Shown: in pieces, positions 34,801-44,635 of the stretch
How positions within the stretch are numbered: the first letter of the stretch is position 1
Layout: each line of letters begins with the position of its first letter
DNA from: Sparassis latifolia
Taxonomy: Eukaryota > Basidiomycota > Agaricomycetes > Polyporales > Sparassidaceae
Length of the DNA stretch: 64,000 nt
Direction of reading: 5' to 3'
Assembly: GCA_018466975.1 (NCBI GenBank)
Contig: CM031563.1
Location: forward strand, 1,860,001-1,924,000
Made by a program: the position numbers and the translations under genes
Notes under the pieces: model-generated
The model's input: only the letters and a program-made list of their open reading frames with translations
Database searches by the model: none
Told to the model about the DNA's origin: nothing

Positions 34801-37800
34801 GCATGGGCAGTCTGGATGCATGTCCTGCTGGTGAGGCCCCCATGAGCATATGATCCTTCACTGTCTGACTCTCACATGTCCCTGAGGTCTTTATGGTCCA
34901 AGCCCAGTCTGAAGCGGCCAGCGTGGGGATCATCCTACCCCTTCCGCGCGATATCCCTGTCCTGGCCCAAGTGAAAATACACCTGGCAACAGCTCGCACT
35001 ATAGAAGGTGGTCGTCGGATGATACCCCGAATTGCGGATCACCTTCCTGCGGTCATTCCTCGTGGTTTGACTGCCCACGTTCTGTATGACGACCTCGCTG
35101 TCCGTGAGGACTTTGGTTTAGGCCACCCACCGGATGGTCTCCCTGACATTGGTGCGCGGTCGTCCTGTCCCTATTTTCCTGAAATCGTGTTCCTCAGCTT
35201 TTAACGCCATCAGGAACCTTGCACCTTCAGGTTGAGACATTGCGCAACGCGGCCCACGAACTGTACGATGTCATGTGTGGAATCACTGGAAGATGCGAGC
35301 TGGCGGATGGTACTTTGAGACGGTTGCGGATCATAGTCGAGGAATTGGAAGTAGTGTTCAGGCTCATAGTGTGCCCTCCTCCAATAATCAGCCCCAGTGA
35401 AAAACGCATATTCTAAGAACGAACCAAGACGCACCAGATCGCGGCTTGACTTGGACTGTCGCAGGAGGTCGAACCAAATCCCACCTAGTCAAACACGTGC
35501 GAGAGATCCTGTGATTTGACGCGTCGATCCTGTACCATGTCCCATGTGAATTGCGCTTTGCTCGACGTAAGGCCGCCGTCTGTCGAATTTTGCCTGCACA
35601 CATGTCTCGATTATATACTATTCGTTATACTTGTGCCCAGTGTACTTGCACTTATGTATATCATCACTTTGCACCCACGCCGAGCTCATCATGTGACGGA
35701 GACTGCGACATGGAGGCGTCACCGTACGTCTGCGCTCTTGTCCTCCTGCATCCAGTCGCTCTGACCTCCAGAGCACGATGCTTATTATACCGGCCGATTA
35801 CTCTCACTCAAGCTCATCCAACAGCTCCATGAGAGCACCCACCCCTCGCTTACTAAAGACACCGCCGCGGGCGAAGACGATGCAGCGGCAAGCTCGAGCT
35901 CCAAGAAGCCCATCGTCAAGGCACCGCTGAAAGCGCGTACACTGCACGAGATCAAGCTCGAGACACCGATTTAATATGCGGCCGGGGACACCGTCGAGAA
36001 GTGGCTCAACAGCCTTATCTGCCTCGATGCGATCATTGTGCCGCGCTCGAGCGCGCACAGCTGCCCGCATCCTGCACAGTGTCTAATCTTGCAGCATTTC
36101 CAGGAGAACAAGTTCGTGCTGCTTTCTGGCGCACGCGTGGTGCACATTGTGACACATCCGGACTATGTGCGTTCGTCTTCCTGACGGTAATCCTCTGATG
36201 TGTCCGCTGACTGTGGAGGCGACAGATGGGGTATGGCACGCGTGCACTGCAGGCTTTGAATCCCTTCTACAGTGGAGAATACTTCAACTGGGACGAGGTG
36301 TCAAGTCTGGAGCACGCTTATCCTGATCCTGCCGCTATTGACGAGGTACGTGGCCGTGCGTCATATCAGCAAGGACACGTCGTGACAGTCTCGTATCGCC
36401 GCAGTCGACATCGCTGCTGACAGATAAGCCGACAATCCGCGCAGCCACGGCGATGTCACCACTGCTGCAGGGGCCCACGGAGCGCAAGCCGGAGATGCTC
36501 AATCACCTCGGTGTTTTGTATGGACTGATGCCGCAGCTTCTGAGGTATGGCATCACCGGCGTGTTTGCAGCATGTCCTAGGTACCATTATCTCATTCTTT
36601 ATCTATGCTATGACACATATTCACTAACTCTACTTATATTACAGGTGTTGGGCAGCATCCAGGTGTGAAAACGGGGACAACAGCGAATGCAAGGAGGCCT
36701 GCGGCTTTGTGTGGGAGTGTGGATGTGTGCGGTTGCGTGCCAGTGCATGGGTGCGGGTATGTGCGCGGGCAGGGGGGTGGGCGCGCGTAGGCAGGAGCGG
36801 GAGCGAGGGCGGGGGCGGAAGCGGAAGCGGGGGCATGAGCAGAGCAGGTCGAAGTAGATCGCGCGATGTCGCAGGAGCTCGCACGACGGCGAGGGTGCTC
36901 ACACGACGTCGAGCGTAGTCACACTGTATTAAATCACAACAATACAATTATTATACAGTGGCTTAAAATTCGACTAGATGCGAAATCCCTCGATTCTCCC
37001 GCTTGGCACCGTGCTAGCCTGCGACCACGTTTGATTGGGCTCGCTCAAGATCGCATATAGTCCAAATTTTCGCAGCTGGTCGCAGCTGGTCACAGCCACG
37101 ACCTCGTGCGACTTGCTGCGATCTCACAAGACGCGTTTTCCACTGGGAATCAGCTTCCAACTGTTGTCGGACTAGGGTCGGTCGTGTAGCACCCTGTCGT
37201 ATCTCCAAAATGTGAGACCGCTTCGCGGATGTGATTCCCACCTCAGCACACTCTGCATCCCTTCAACGGGCCTCGATCTGGTGGTGTAATTTCGACTCAT
37301 CAAGGTGCGAGTCCATGTTAACGAGCAAGGAATTCTTGGCTTGAACTGCAATGGCATAATCTCAGAAAGTGGATTCTCTCTGGGACATTCCGAGGAGTTC
37401 ACGTCGCGTCTTCTCCTCCCAGTTCTCATCAAGGTAGTTTGTGCGGTGTTCAGTGAGGAATGCATCGAATGATAGCGCTTGGATTCACGCGCGGTTGCTT
37501 GCGATCCAATCACATATTCTGGAGTCCTTGATACCAGCGAGGATCTTTCGGACATGTTTATCGTCGGAGATCTCCTTGTGCTCAAAGTAGTTCCTGCAAG
37601 CATGTTCGTACTCGCACATTACGGTGGGCGAGATATTGCCAGGATGCAGGATGGGGACCTTCATCGCGGACGAATGTTCGACGGAAGCAACAGTATTTAA
37701 CGGCATGCTGTGCGATGAACAATGGGGATACTGTGCGAGTGGCGGTTCATCGTCGGAATCACTGGATGAGTCCATTGCGTGACTATATGCAGTGCTAAGT

Positions 37801-38937
37801 GCGACACCTTGGTTTAAAACCAGCGAGACGAGGAGGGAGTATGATTCCCGTGATGATGATGTATTGTCGTTGATCTTTGGGGACTCGGGAACTTCGGATA
37901 ATGGTGAAAGGGACAGCTATCTTTGGCTACGAGTCCGAAGCAAAGTAGCAACAGATGGTTTACAATGTGACAGTTTGGGCAGTGCAGTGGAGACAGGGGT
38001 ATGGTCGTTGGGTCGCTGGGAACGCTGACGTTGTTCGGTGTGTTGCGCAGATGCGCACGACTGTGGGGTCATTACAGTGTGTTAGATTCCCCGTGCGGGG
38101 TAATTGGTTGACTTGTGCGTACAGTCACGTTAAACAGTCAAAAAAAGTGAAAGCCTGTCTGGTATTGGCCAGACAGGAAACACTGTGACGACGCAATCTC
38201 CCACAGACCAGACTGTAGATGTGGGTGTATTGGACGAGAGCAGAGATATCGTCGGTACGAAATGTGTATGTGTGAGTATGTAAGGTTGCGAAGGTAATGT
38301 AGGTTCAGAACCAAAGGATCGAGGCGACGCCGCGGGAGCAAAGTCGCCCACATAACAGTATGTACAAATAGATGATGTAAGCAGCATGCTTACAGGAATG
38401 TTCACAAACTTATATCTCAGAATATAGCCGTCAGAAGAGATATTGCTTCAAATACTGGTGCTCTATCTCACCATCAAATGTCCATGTGCGATGGTACCCT
38501 TCGCCGACCACCGACATGACATTGTTTGAAGAGACACTGGAGGAAATTGATACTCACGGTTATCTCTCCCTCGGAAGCATTGCTCGAAATCACAACATTT
38601 TGAATGTCCAAGTCTTTGACCCTTACAAGATGAAGCACGTTTGCACGAAATTCAGGCGTGTTCTCTATCCTCAGGAACAATCTCATGCCATGGGTCACAG
38701 AGGATTTATTGCAGTCACTGGTGTGGACACTGCAGATTCTCCATCTTCCATTGTTGCATCATCTGATAGAATTTTCACTATGCAGATGCAACTGTACCCC
38801 TCCCTGTGATAAGTGGTGCACAAGTTGATCGAGATGTACGAAGTGTAGTGCGTGACTCCACTGGTAACATTGTAGGTGGTATGATGATAACTTGCATTGT
38901 GCCTATTGATGATTGGTGGAGAGAACTGCACGATTAA
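28866..38937 (+). CDS. Unrecognised 300-aa protein; intron 2 holds a 9-kb retrotransposon
   Basis: Exons are 28866-29213, 29265-29367, 38421-38720 and 38786-38937, giving 301 codons including TAA with all three junctions in frame. Intron 1 is 51 nt (GTATGC...CTTAG) and intron 3 is 65 nt. Intron 2 runs 29368-38420 (GTATGT...CTCAG, 9053 nt) and would be 83 nt without the gypsy element and its target duplication. The N-terminus is Ser/Pro-rich with a CPSCTC motif. The middle reads IRFLDYVFASDHQCTELNFP and the C-terminal part contains KYWCSISPSNVHVRWYP and ends in IDDWWRELHD. I recognise no family. A TTATAA sequence at about 28805 lies 60 bp before the ATG. It could be a host gene or the ORF of an older mobile element. 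The long intron may block expression. Confidence 0.6.
29430..29676 (-). repeat. 3' LTR of the gypsy element
   Basis: 247 bp. In element (minus) orientation it begins TGTAAGCATGCTGC and ends AGGCTTTCA. It is flanked on the outside by the target duplication GGAAT (29425-29429). It differs from the other LTR at about ten positions, all transitions. A purine-rich CCAGAAGAG abuts its inner edge and may be the polypurine tract. Confidence 0.95.
29823..34121 (-). pseudogene. Gypsy gag C-terminus and pol (PR-RT-RH-IN-chromodomain), degenerate
   Basis: Read on the minus strand from 34121. The gag end has a knuckle-like CLKCRNFFAGHKAAEC with altered spacing (C-x2-C-x6-H-x4-C instead of x4). The protease motif is ALIDHGSHTVLI near 33340. 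Reverse transcriptase has YLDD near 32230. RNase H and an HHCC-type zinc-binding region follow. Integrase has DSIGPLP, SDRDKLF and GISEHSN, keeping a D-D-E triad. The chromodomain reads YLVRWTGYGPEHDRW near 29910. Stops lie near 32279 (TAA), 31505 (TGA) and 31127 (TGA), the two TGA where related elements have CGA arginine codons. A one-base frameshift lies at the chromodomain near 29957. Confidence 0.93.
34893..35204 (+). pseudogene. Unrecognised coding relic in the insertion
   Basis: A 103-codon open frame (MVQAQSEAASVGIILPLPRD at the start) with an upstream continuation containing FRIKIFTEPFDPILWKAWAV near 34765-34815 broken by stops. It has the look of a decayed real protein, but I cannot name it. 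Confidence 0.35.
35210..35434 (-). pseudogene. Unrecognised minus-strand coding relic in the insertion
   Basis: A 74-codon frame, with readable continuation upstream in another frame, contains YFQFLDYDPQPSQSTIRQLA and DIVQFVGRVAQCLNLKVQGS. It looks like decayed coding sequence from a host gene or an element. The family is not recognised. Confidence 0.3.
35805..36545 (+). pseudogene. NAT10/Kre33 RNA cytidine acetyltransferase, captured fragment
   Basis: Blocks of the NAT10/Kre33 protein are readable: KLIQQLHESTHPSLTKDTAA near 35812, RTLHEIKLETPI then an in-frame TAA near 35973, VEKWLNSLICLDAIIVPRSS near 35995, LLSGARVVHIVTHPDYV near 36120, then after an intron MGYGTRALQAL (the acetyl-CoA-binding GNAT motif) near 36226, YPDPAAIDE, and after another intron TDKPTIRAATA and ERKPEMLNHLGVLYGLMPQLL near 36480-36545. 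A stretch between PHPAQC and HFQENKF is deleted compared with the normal protein. Introns are retained, so capture was at DNA level. The intact gene would acetylate rRNA and tRNA in the nucleolus. Confidence 0.85.
37266..37775 (-). pseudogene. Gypsy gag N-terminal part, degenerate
   Basis: On the minus strand from ATG 37775: acidic MDSSSDSDDEPPLAQ, then VPILHPGNISPTVMCEYEHA and VRKILAGIKDSRICDWIAS, the usual Gag of fungal chromoviruses. A TGA follows SNRA, then SFDAFLTEHRTNYLDENWEE, a second TGA after RESTF, and the frame continues to HHQIEAR at the insertion point. The rest of Gag resumes at 34121. Confidence 0.88.
38148..38394 (-). repeat. 5' LTR of the gypsy element
   Basis: 247 bp, same length as the 3' LTR. 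Its outer edge is followed by the target duplication GGAAT at 38395-38399. Confidence 0.95.
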
Positions 38938-41475
38938 TATCAGATAGTGCTTATGCAATGATGATTTCTATTGATATATCAGATACCTAATTACATTGGT
39001 CAATACTCTTGATTGTCATTTGGGAAGAATTCTATTCATGCTCCTGGCCTGATTTGATGAACTTTGACTGTGTCTAATCTTATTTGATTTAGCACAATAG
39101 CATTATTTTCTGTAGTCATGTCATAGTAGCATATATAGTACTTCTATATATTTGAAAAAACATGAAAAATTGAGTGAGAAAAAGTGAAGCCTCTTAAGGA
39201 GAGATACTGTCTCAAGAAGTGGTATGGTGTATTGAATCCATAGTAAATTTCAGGCTATGACTAAATTGTCTGACCTCTTACATCAGAAAGCAGACTAGCT
39301 CAAGGTGCATCCGGGAATATTGCTCAAGAAACATTAAGTATGCTATCATACCATTGCAATGCAAACCAGAAAACCTACAAGACTAGTAATTAGCAATATT
39401 GTATGCTACAAAATATTATTTTAATTATAAGATTATATCTTGATTTGCCTTTGCTATGAGCTGATTTTCATCAAGCCAGTTTTGAAGTTGCAACAACACA
39501 ACTTCAGTGGTCACATATGTAGTAAATTAAATTTATCTGTTTGCTATATATCAATTCCCAGATGCTGCACACCTTGTAACTGTTTATTATGACAAGAACC
39601 ACTTTTTAGTGACACAATAATAGAGCAGACTTATTTTGTTATGTACTGATCTGGTTGACCTGCACTGAACTGAAATGAATGAGATGGAATTTGTCTTAGC
39701 TAGTATTTTTCTGAAGTATAGCTTTGTATTGACTGAGCAGTAAGATCTTCTTTCTACACTCTTCTCCTGGTTTTAACTATCATACTTCATTATATATTAG
39801 CACTCCTGGCTATACCAAGAGGTATGCACCAGCTGTAAGCGGGTCCGGTCGAGGGCGTGCTTCACTCAGAATCAGCCAAAGACAGAACAGGCATGAACTA
39901 TAATCTTCATTACCGTGGGAAGAGAGTCACTACTATGATACAGAGCAGATAGTGTACATGTACATATCTTCGTTGCCATGGGGAGAGAGTAAGGAACAGG
40001 CAATGAAGATGAACATAATATAAACAGTACATAAAAGGAAGGAGGGACAAACAAACTGTCATAAGCATGTGAGTGGGGTTACACCAGCAAAATATAAGAC
40101 ATAGTAGGGGAGAGGGGGCATCTGAGGCTCTTAATCAAAAATTGTTTTCACTTAAGAAACTAATAGTACTGTAGGTTTTTGACCAATCCGGACAGGTTTT
40201 GCCTTTTTGGATGGTCCAAAAAATCTCAAAAAATCACATAAATTGAGAAAGAATTATTGGCGGGGTCGTTGAAAATCTGTGTGACCTGTGACTGTCTGGA
40301 TTGGTCGTAAACCTACAGTAGGAGATGAGTGAAGGCTCATTCTCATAAGTTCCATATCTCACAGTTGAAAACTAATGCTAAAGAGAGCTTATAACAGGTA
40401 TGAGAGGTTGATGTTTACTGCCTGGTGATTGAAAGGGAGAAATGGGCACTTAGTAGGTGTGATCTTGGGTCACAAAGATAATAAGTACACTTTGTTTACA
40501 TTAAACCCTCTTTTAGTTATTCTTGATCCTACATACACTAGTACCATATCTATCGTAGGGCTATGTCCTCATGGACAATAAACACATGAGGCCAAAAAAA
40601 AGATGATAAGTAAGTAACATACTTATAAAGTCTTTTTTGAGCTTTCCTTTATAGCAGTTACCTTCTATATATAGGGCATGAGAAATTTCCATGGGAAAGA
40701 AGGTTCCTTGGACATCCTTAGCTGGATTTTTTGCTCTTACATGCAGAATTTGATTTTTACATGCCTCTTATATAGTACTATGTAATTCAGTAGACATATA
40801 ATTCTCTGACACCCTTATAGTATAAGTGAAGTATGTAGATATAATTATTTGTTACTTCATTGCATTTAATTGGGAACTCTTTGAATATTATTTGTTTTAG
40901 TAAGAAGAAGGTTTACATTTTAGAATGCTTTACACTCAAACATGACCTACATGGAATGACAGGAAAAATGGTGAGGAATGTGAATACATTGATCACTTCT
41001 AAGACCTATTAGCAAAGCTAGCAGAAACTATATAAATGAAGTTTATTTTAAATAGTAACAAGTAAAAAGGCCTTGCAGAAATATCTAGGCTGATTGTGAG
41101 AAGATTTGAAATATATATCAGAACTCATAGTACAAAGTCATCAGCCAACTGTATACTATTAGTTGCCCACTAATGCAACTCTTTCAGATTTCAGCCTTTC
41201 TTGCAACCTTCAAAAATCTTGTACATAGAAGATCTCTCATATAAGCTTAGTTCTGTATTTTTTTGAAGCACAACAGCAAAGGTTTAATGGTGGCAGGGTG
41301 ATTGAGAGCAAACAAGTGTTCAAACAGTACAGTGTGTTGCATATGAAACTGGAATTGGCTGCAGCAAATTTTTGTTTGTTCTGGCCAAATAGATACCTTA
41401 TCAAGTAGGAGTGTGACAATGTGATACTTTCTCTGCTACCTCCTGCAGTGCTAAGGGCTATCGCGCATTGCAGTA
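38938..41475. other. AT-rich, CpG-depleted tract
   Basis: No gene is seen. CpG is almost absent: I count one CpG between 39001 and 39839. TpG and CpA are abundant. A small internal duplication (CTTCATTACCGTGGGAAGAG near 39904 and CTTCGTTGCCATGGGGAGAG near 39969) and the 150-bp MITE at 40169 lie here. The composition fits old transposon DNA that lost methylated cytosines. Confidence 0.75.
40169..40318. mobile_element. 150-bp MITE with TA target duplication
   Basis: Left end CTGTAGGTTT, then GACCAATCCGGACAG; the right end is its reverse complement over about 26 bp with three mismatches, one of them CpG to CpA. TA dinucleotides flank both ends (40167-40168 and 40319-40320), the hallmark of Tc1/mariner-type insertion. 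No coding capacity. Confidence 0.8.
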
Positions 41476-42530
41476 ATGGGTCACCATACATCTCTAAAGC
41501 TGCAAAATCTCATTGCTAAATGGTACTGTGAACAAGAGATTCCTGTGACAGAGATTGTATCACTCTCTGAATGCTTTAAGTCAACTGTCTATGACATCCT
41601 CACACTTTACCGAGACTATGGTCAAGTTGTAAACCCTCTCGCTCAGCCAAGGGGATGTCCACGGGCTTTGGACACTGGTGATCTAGAATATATCCTTTCC
41701 ATCCTCCAGGCTAATCCTGCAATCTACCTCGACGATATTCAGGAGAGGTTGTACCAAGCTCATGGGACTGATGTCTCTATTACAACAATTTGTCGGTCTC
41801 TCCATTGCCTCGCACAGATGCACAAATATATCTCGAAGGAGGTGAGCAAGCAGAATGAGCTCTTGCATGCTATATGGCAGGCAGAGTATGGACATATTTC
41901 CATGAAGTATTTTGTGTGGCTTGATGAGTCAAGTGTCGACAACAGGACAAATCAGCATGTAAAGGGTTGGGCAGGGTTGAGAATGGCCTGCATGCATCAG
42001 GACACCTTCATACGAGGACAGCGCTATTCTGTCCTACCTGCTCTCACCACTGAGGGCTTTATAGCTCTCGATATCTTTGAGGGCTCTGTCAACAAGGAAT
42101 GCTTCATCTGATTTGTTGAGGAAGAACTGGTATGTTCCTGAGCATTTTGATAAAGTTATGAAAAACCAGCATTTCAGGCCCCAAAGCTCAATCCATATCC
42201 AGGCTGAAACAGCATGGTGGTTATGGACAATTGTGCTATCCATCATGATGAGGATATTAGGCACATTATTGTCAATGAGTGTGGTATGTTCATTGTCACC
42301 TCAATTCACCTTCTAACATTGTTGCAGGGGCAAAATTGATTTATCTCCCTCTCTATTCTCCTGATTTCAACCCTATTGAGCAGGCCTTTCACTCCATGAA
42401 GGCATGGCTGCATCGTCATGAAGCAGAGGCCATCAACCTGGAAATGCGACTGTGGTTGATTCACCAGGCTATCAAGTCTGTTACAGCAGATGATGTGACT
42501 GCATGGGTCTCAAACTGTGGTTACTCATAG
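41476..42530 (+). pseudogene. Tc1/mariner-type DDE transposase, two premature stops
   Basis: The frame starts at ATG 41476 with a helix-turn-helix N-terminus (LIAKWYCEQEIPVTEIVSLS). DDE motifs follow in order: DESSVDNRT near 41923, then VVMDNCAIHHDEDIRHI near 42220, and LPLYSPDFNPIEQAFHSMKA near 42347. Two in-frame TGA codons (42109 and about 42204) stand where arginine is expected. Two intact-looking introns, GTATGT...TTTCAG (about 42131-42178) and GTATGT...TTGCAG (about 42284-42327), restore the frame. It ends TAG at 42528. When intact, the enzyme cuts and pastes the element at TA sites. Terminal inverted repeats for this copy were not found. Confidence 0.88.
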
Positions 42531-43113
42531 CTCATTGTCCCCACTGGACTCACTACTGCACCGTAGCTGTACTCGTATGAGAATTGCCTAATAAGGGAAT
42601 GTCACATCACACTCCGTGTGCAACTTGAGATTCCACGTTGATATGCAATGCACTGTAATGCAATTGCAACTGCAGTTTGATAGCTGACTTACCATTTTTA
42701 GTGTCTCTCAAGAATTTCTTGTCTCCCAAATTCCATCCTTGCAGAGTTTTGTACCAGAAATTTTTGTAAAGCATTTAGATACTACAGAAAGTGCCATTGA
42801 ATTCAGAGTGGTTCGATGAAAGGGAAAGTCTGCCAAGACTGAAGCAGTGTTGCAACCTTCTCTAATGAGCTCTAATTCACCTATCATTTCATTCCCGCTG
42901 CCTGCAGTCACTATCAAAATTCACAGCCATGTTCAGCAAGTAAACAAGTATTGAAGGTGATTATTTGTGATTTTAAGGAGGGAGTTAATGCAAACTGTAT
43001 CAATTGCATTATCCGAATGAATTGTTGGCACGTGACTTACGTAGTTTGACTCGATCATTAATTTCAAGGCAGGAAACACAGTTGCTCTCCGCTCCTCAGC
43101 TGCAGCTTTCTCC
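42531..43113. other. Intergenic, transition from AT-rich tract to ILV6 promoter
   Basis: CpG-poor sequence continues to about 43000 and then switches abruptly to CpG-rich gene DNA. No gene is seen. Confidence 0.5.
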
Positions 43114-44301
43114 ATGGCAAGTCTCTTCGCCAACGCTGCCCGACGGCGTGTGCTCGCTGCGAGAGTGTTCAAACCGCGTTACCTGTCCTCTTCGCCGTGC
43201 AGGAGGGCACCAGACTCGGTAGATGCCCCGCCCAAGCCTCCTCCCCCGATCGACGACTCGACGTCTGCGCTCGACTACAAGAGCTCGCTGAGGCACCGCC
43301 CACCGCCGCTGCCCGCCATGGACCTGCCGCGCTCGCGTACTGCCGAGGAGGCGGTCACGAACATCCTGTATAACACGCCGCCGCCGAGTCTGCAGCCGTT
43401 CAAAAAGTATGCAGGGCTGCAGACAACCAATTTGAGCGTGCACATTACTTAGCGTGGTCCCCCTCTAGGCACGTTTTGAACTGTCTCGTGCAGAACGAGC
43501 CGGGGGTGTTATCGCGCGTGTCGGGGATCCTGGCTGGGCGCGGGTTCAACATCGACTCCTTGGTCGTCTGCCGCACCGAGATCCGCGACCTCAGTCGGAT
43601 GTGCATCGTCCTGCGCGGCCAAGACGGCGTCGTAGAGCAAGCGCGGAGACAGCTAGAAGACCTGGCGAGTCCTCCCCCCTTTCCTGGTTTTACCGTTTCT
43701 GACTTGTGAGTGCGCAGGTCCCCGTATGGGCCGTCCTCGACTACACAGACACCCACTGCATCGAGCGCGAGCTCGTCCTCGTAAAGGTGTCCATCCTCGG
43801 GCCAGAATACCTCGAAGACCAGCTGCGCGGCGGGCCGACGCACGAGCCGCAGCGCGGCGCGAAGCTCGAGCGCGAGCGCGCGCTCGCGCAGCACTTTGAG
43901 CACGCCGCGCAGCAGGCGAGCCCCGCGCCGCTCACGCCGACGCAGGCGCTGCGCCTCAAGAGCGACAACCTCCAGGCGGTCTCCGTGCTCTCCAGCCAGT
44001 TCGGCGGGCGCATCGTCGACGTGAGCGAGCACGCGGTCATCGTCGAGATGTGCGGCAAGACGAAGCGCGTGGAGGCGTTCCTCGGGCTCCTCAAGCCGTT
44101 TGGCATCATCGAGGCGGCGCGCACGGGTGCGTGCATCTATCCGATTTGTCCGTGGTTGGTTGACGTTCCTCATTTTCCTCCGCAGGTCTGATGGTCATGC
44201 CGCGGACGCCGATCGAGAGACCCGCGGAGGACGACGACGATGCGGAGGAAGGCGCCGTCGACGCCAGCCTTCTTCCCCGGCTGAGTTCTGGGCCTGTATA
44301 A
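43114..44301 (+). CDS. ILV6: Acetolactate synthase regulatory (small) subunit, mitochondrial (337 aa, 4 exons)
   Basis: Exons are 43114-43406, 43469-43664, 43718-44126 and 44186-44301, totalling 338 codons including TAA. Intron 2 (43665-43717) is GC-AG with donor GCGAGT. The first 30 residues (MASLFANAARRRVLAARVF) form a typical mitochondrial presequence. The ACT domain starts HVLNCLVQNEPGVLSRVSGI at about residue 99 and includes GRGFNIDSLVV. The C-terminal regulatory domain contains FGGRIVDVSEHAVIVEMCGK. The subunit binds the catalytic Ilv2 and confers valine feedback control on the first common step of isoleucine and valine synthesis. It is convergent with the kinase gene, with 334 bp between stops and no feature in that gap. 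Confidence 0.95.
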
Positions 44302-44635
44302 CGGCCAGAGCATTCCGACTCTGCAACGCGTCCAAAAGTATTTATCAAGCGATGTATATTCACTGTCACCAAGCCTCCTTACGAGCGCACACCGAGCGGA
44401 AGAACTGGGAAACAATTACTGCCACACGACAGCACAAAAAAGCGTGTTCGAGTTCGAAATCATGCGTGCGCGACTCCTACGCTAAAAAACTACGGGTACA
44501 TGGGGATGGGTGCGGGTCCTGACGGCCATTAAATTAAATACAATGCGTGTGCCGCGTCCAAACAGCGTCCCAGCGGGCGAATAACGAATGAAGGGGACTT
44601 ACAACATGATGTGCGAATAAATAGGCTACAGAGAG

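Larger units (their letters stand above)
34126..37265. mobile_element. 3.14-kb insertion within gypsy gag carrying captured gene fragments
   Basis: The gag frame coming from 37775 stops matching at 37266-37269 (ACGG on plus) and resumes at 34122-34125 (ACAG), a possible 4-bp target duplication with one CpG-type difference. Contents on the plus strand are an unrecognised coding relic near 34700-35204, a minus-strand relic at 35210-35434, a NAT10/Kre33 fragment at about 35805-36545, a G-rich low-complexity stretch at 36717-36850 and about 300 bp of AT-richer sequence. The ends TGATGAGAT (left) and ATCCCTTCA (right) are only imperfect inverted repeats. No transposase is seen, so the element class is unresolved. 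Confidence 0.7.
29430..38394 (-). mobile_element. Ty3/gypsy chromovirus, 8965 bp including a 3.1-kb nested insertion
   Basis: Two 247-bp LTRs bound gag, protease, reverse transcriptase, RNase H, integrase and a C-terminal chromodomain, all on the minus strand. The 5-bp target duplication GGAAT is perfect at 29425-29429 and 38395-38399. Without the insertion at 34126-37265 and its duplicated site, the element would be about 5.8 kb, normal for the group. Domain order with integrase after RNase H and a terminal chromodomain places it among chromoviruses. Several in-frame stops make it inactive. It sits inside an intron of the 28866-38937 gene, in the opposite orientation. Confidence 0.95.

Noticed and set aside
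36717..36850. G-rich stretch as a coding region or telomere
   Set aside because: It is low-complexity sequence without the TTAGGG unit or a protein-like frame.
34126..37265. Classical Helitron or LTR element as identity of the gag insertion
   Set aside because: No CTRR end with hairpin, no paired LTRs and no Rep/helicase or transposase were found, so the class is left open.
43445..44173. 242-codon minus-strand ORF
   Set aside because: Shadow of ILV6 exons 2 and 3; Arg/Leu/Ala-rich with no recognisable domain.
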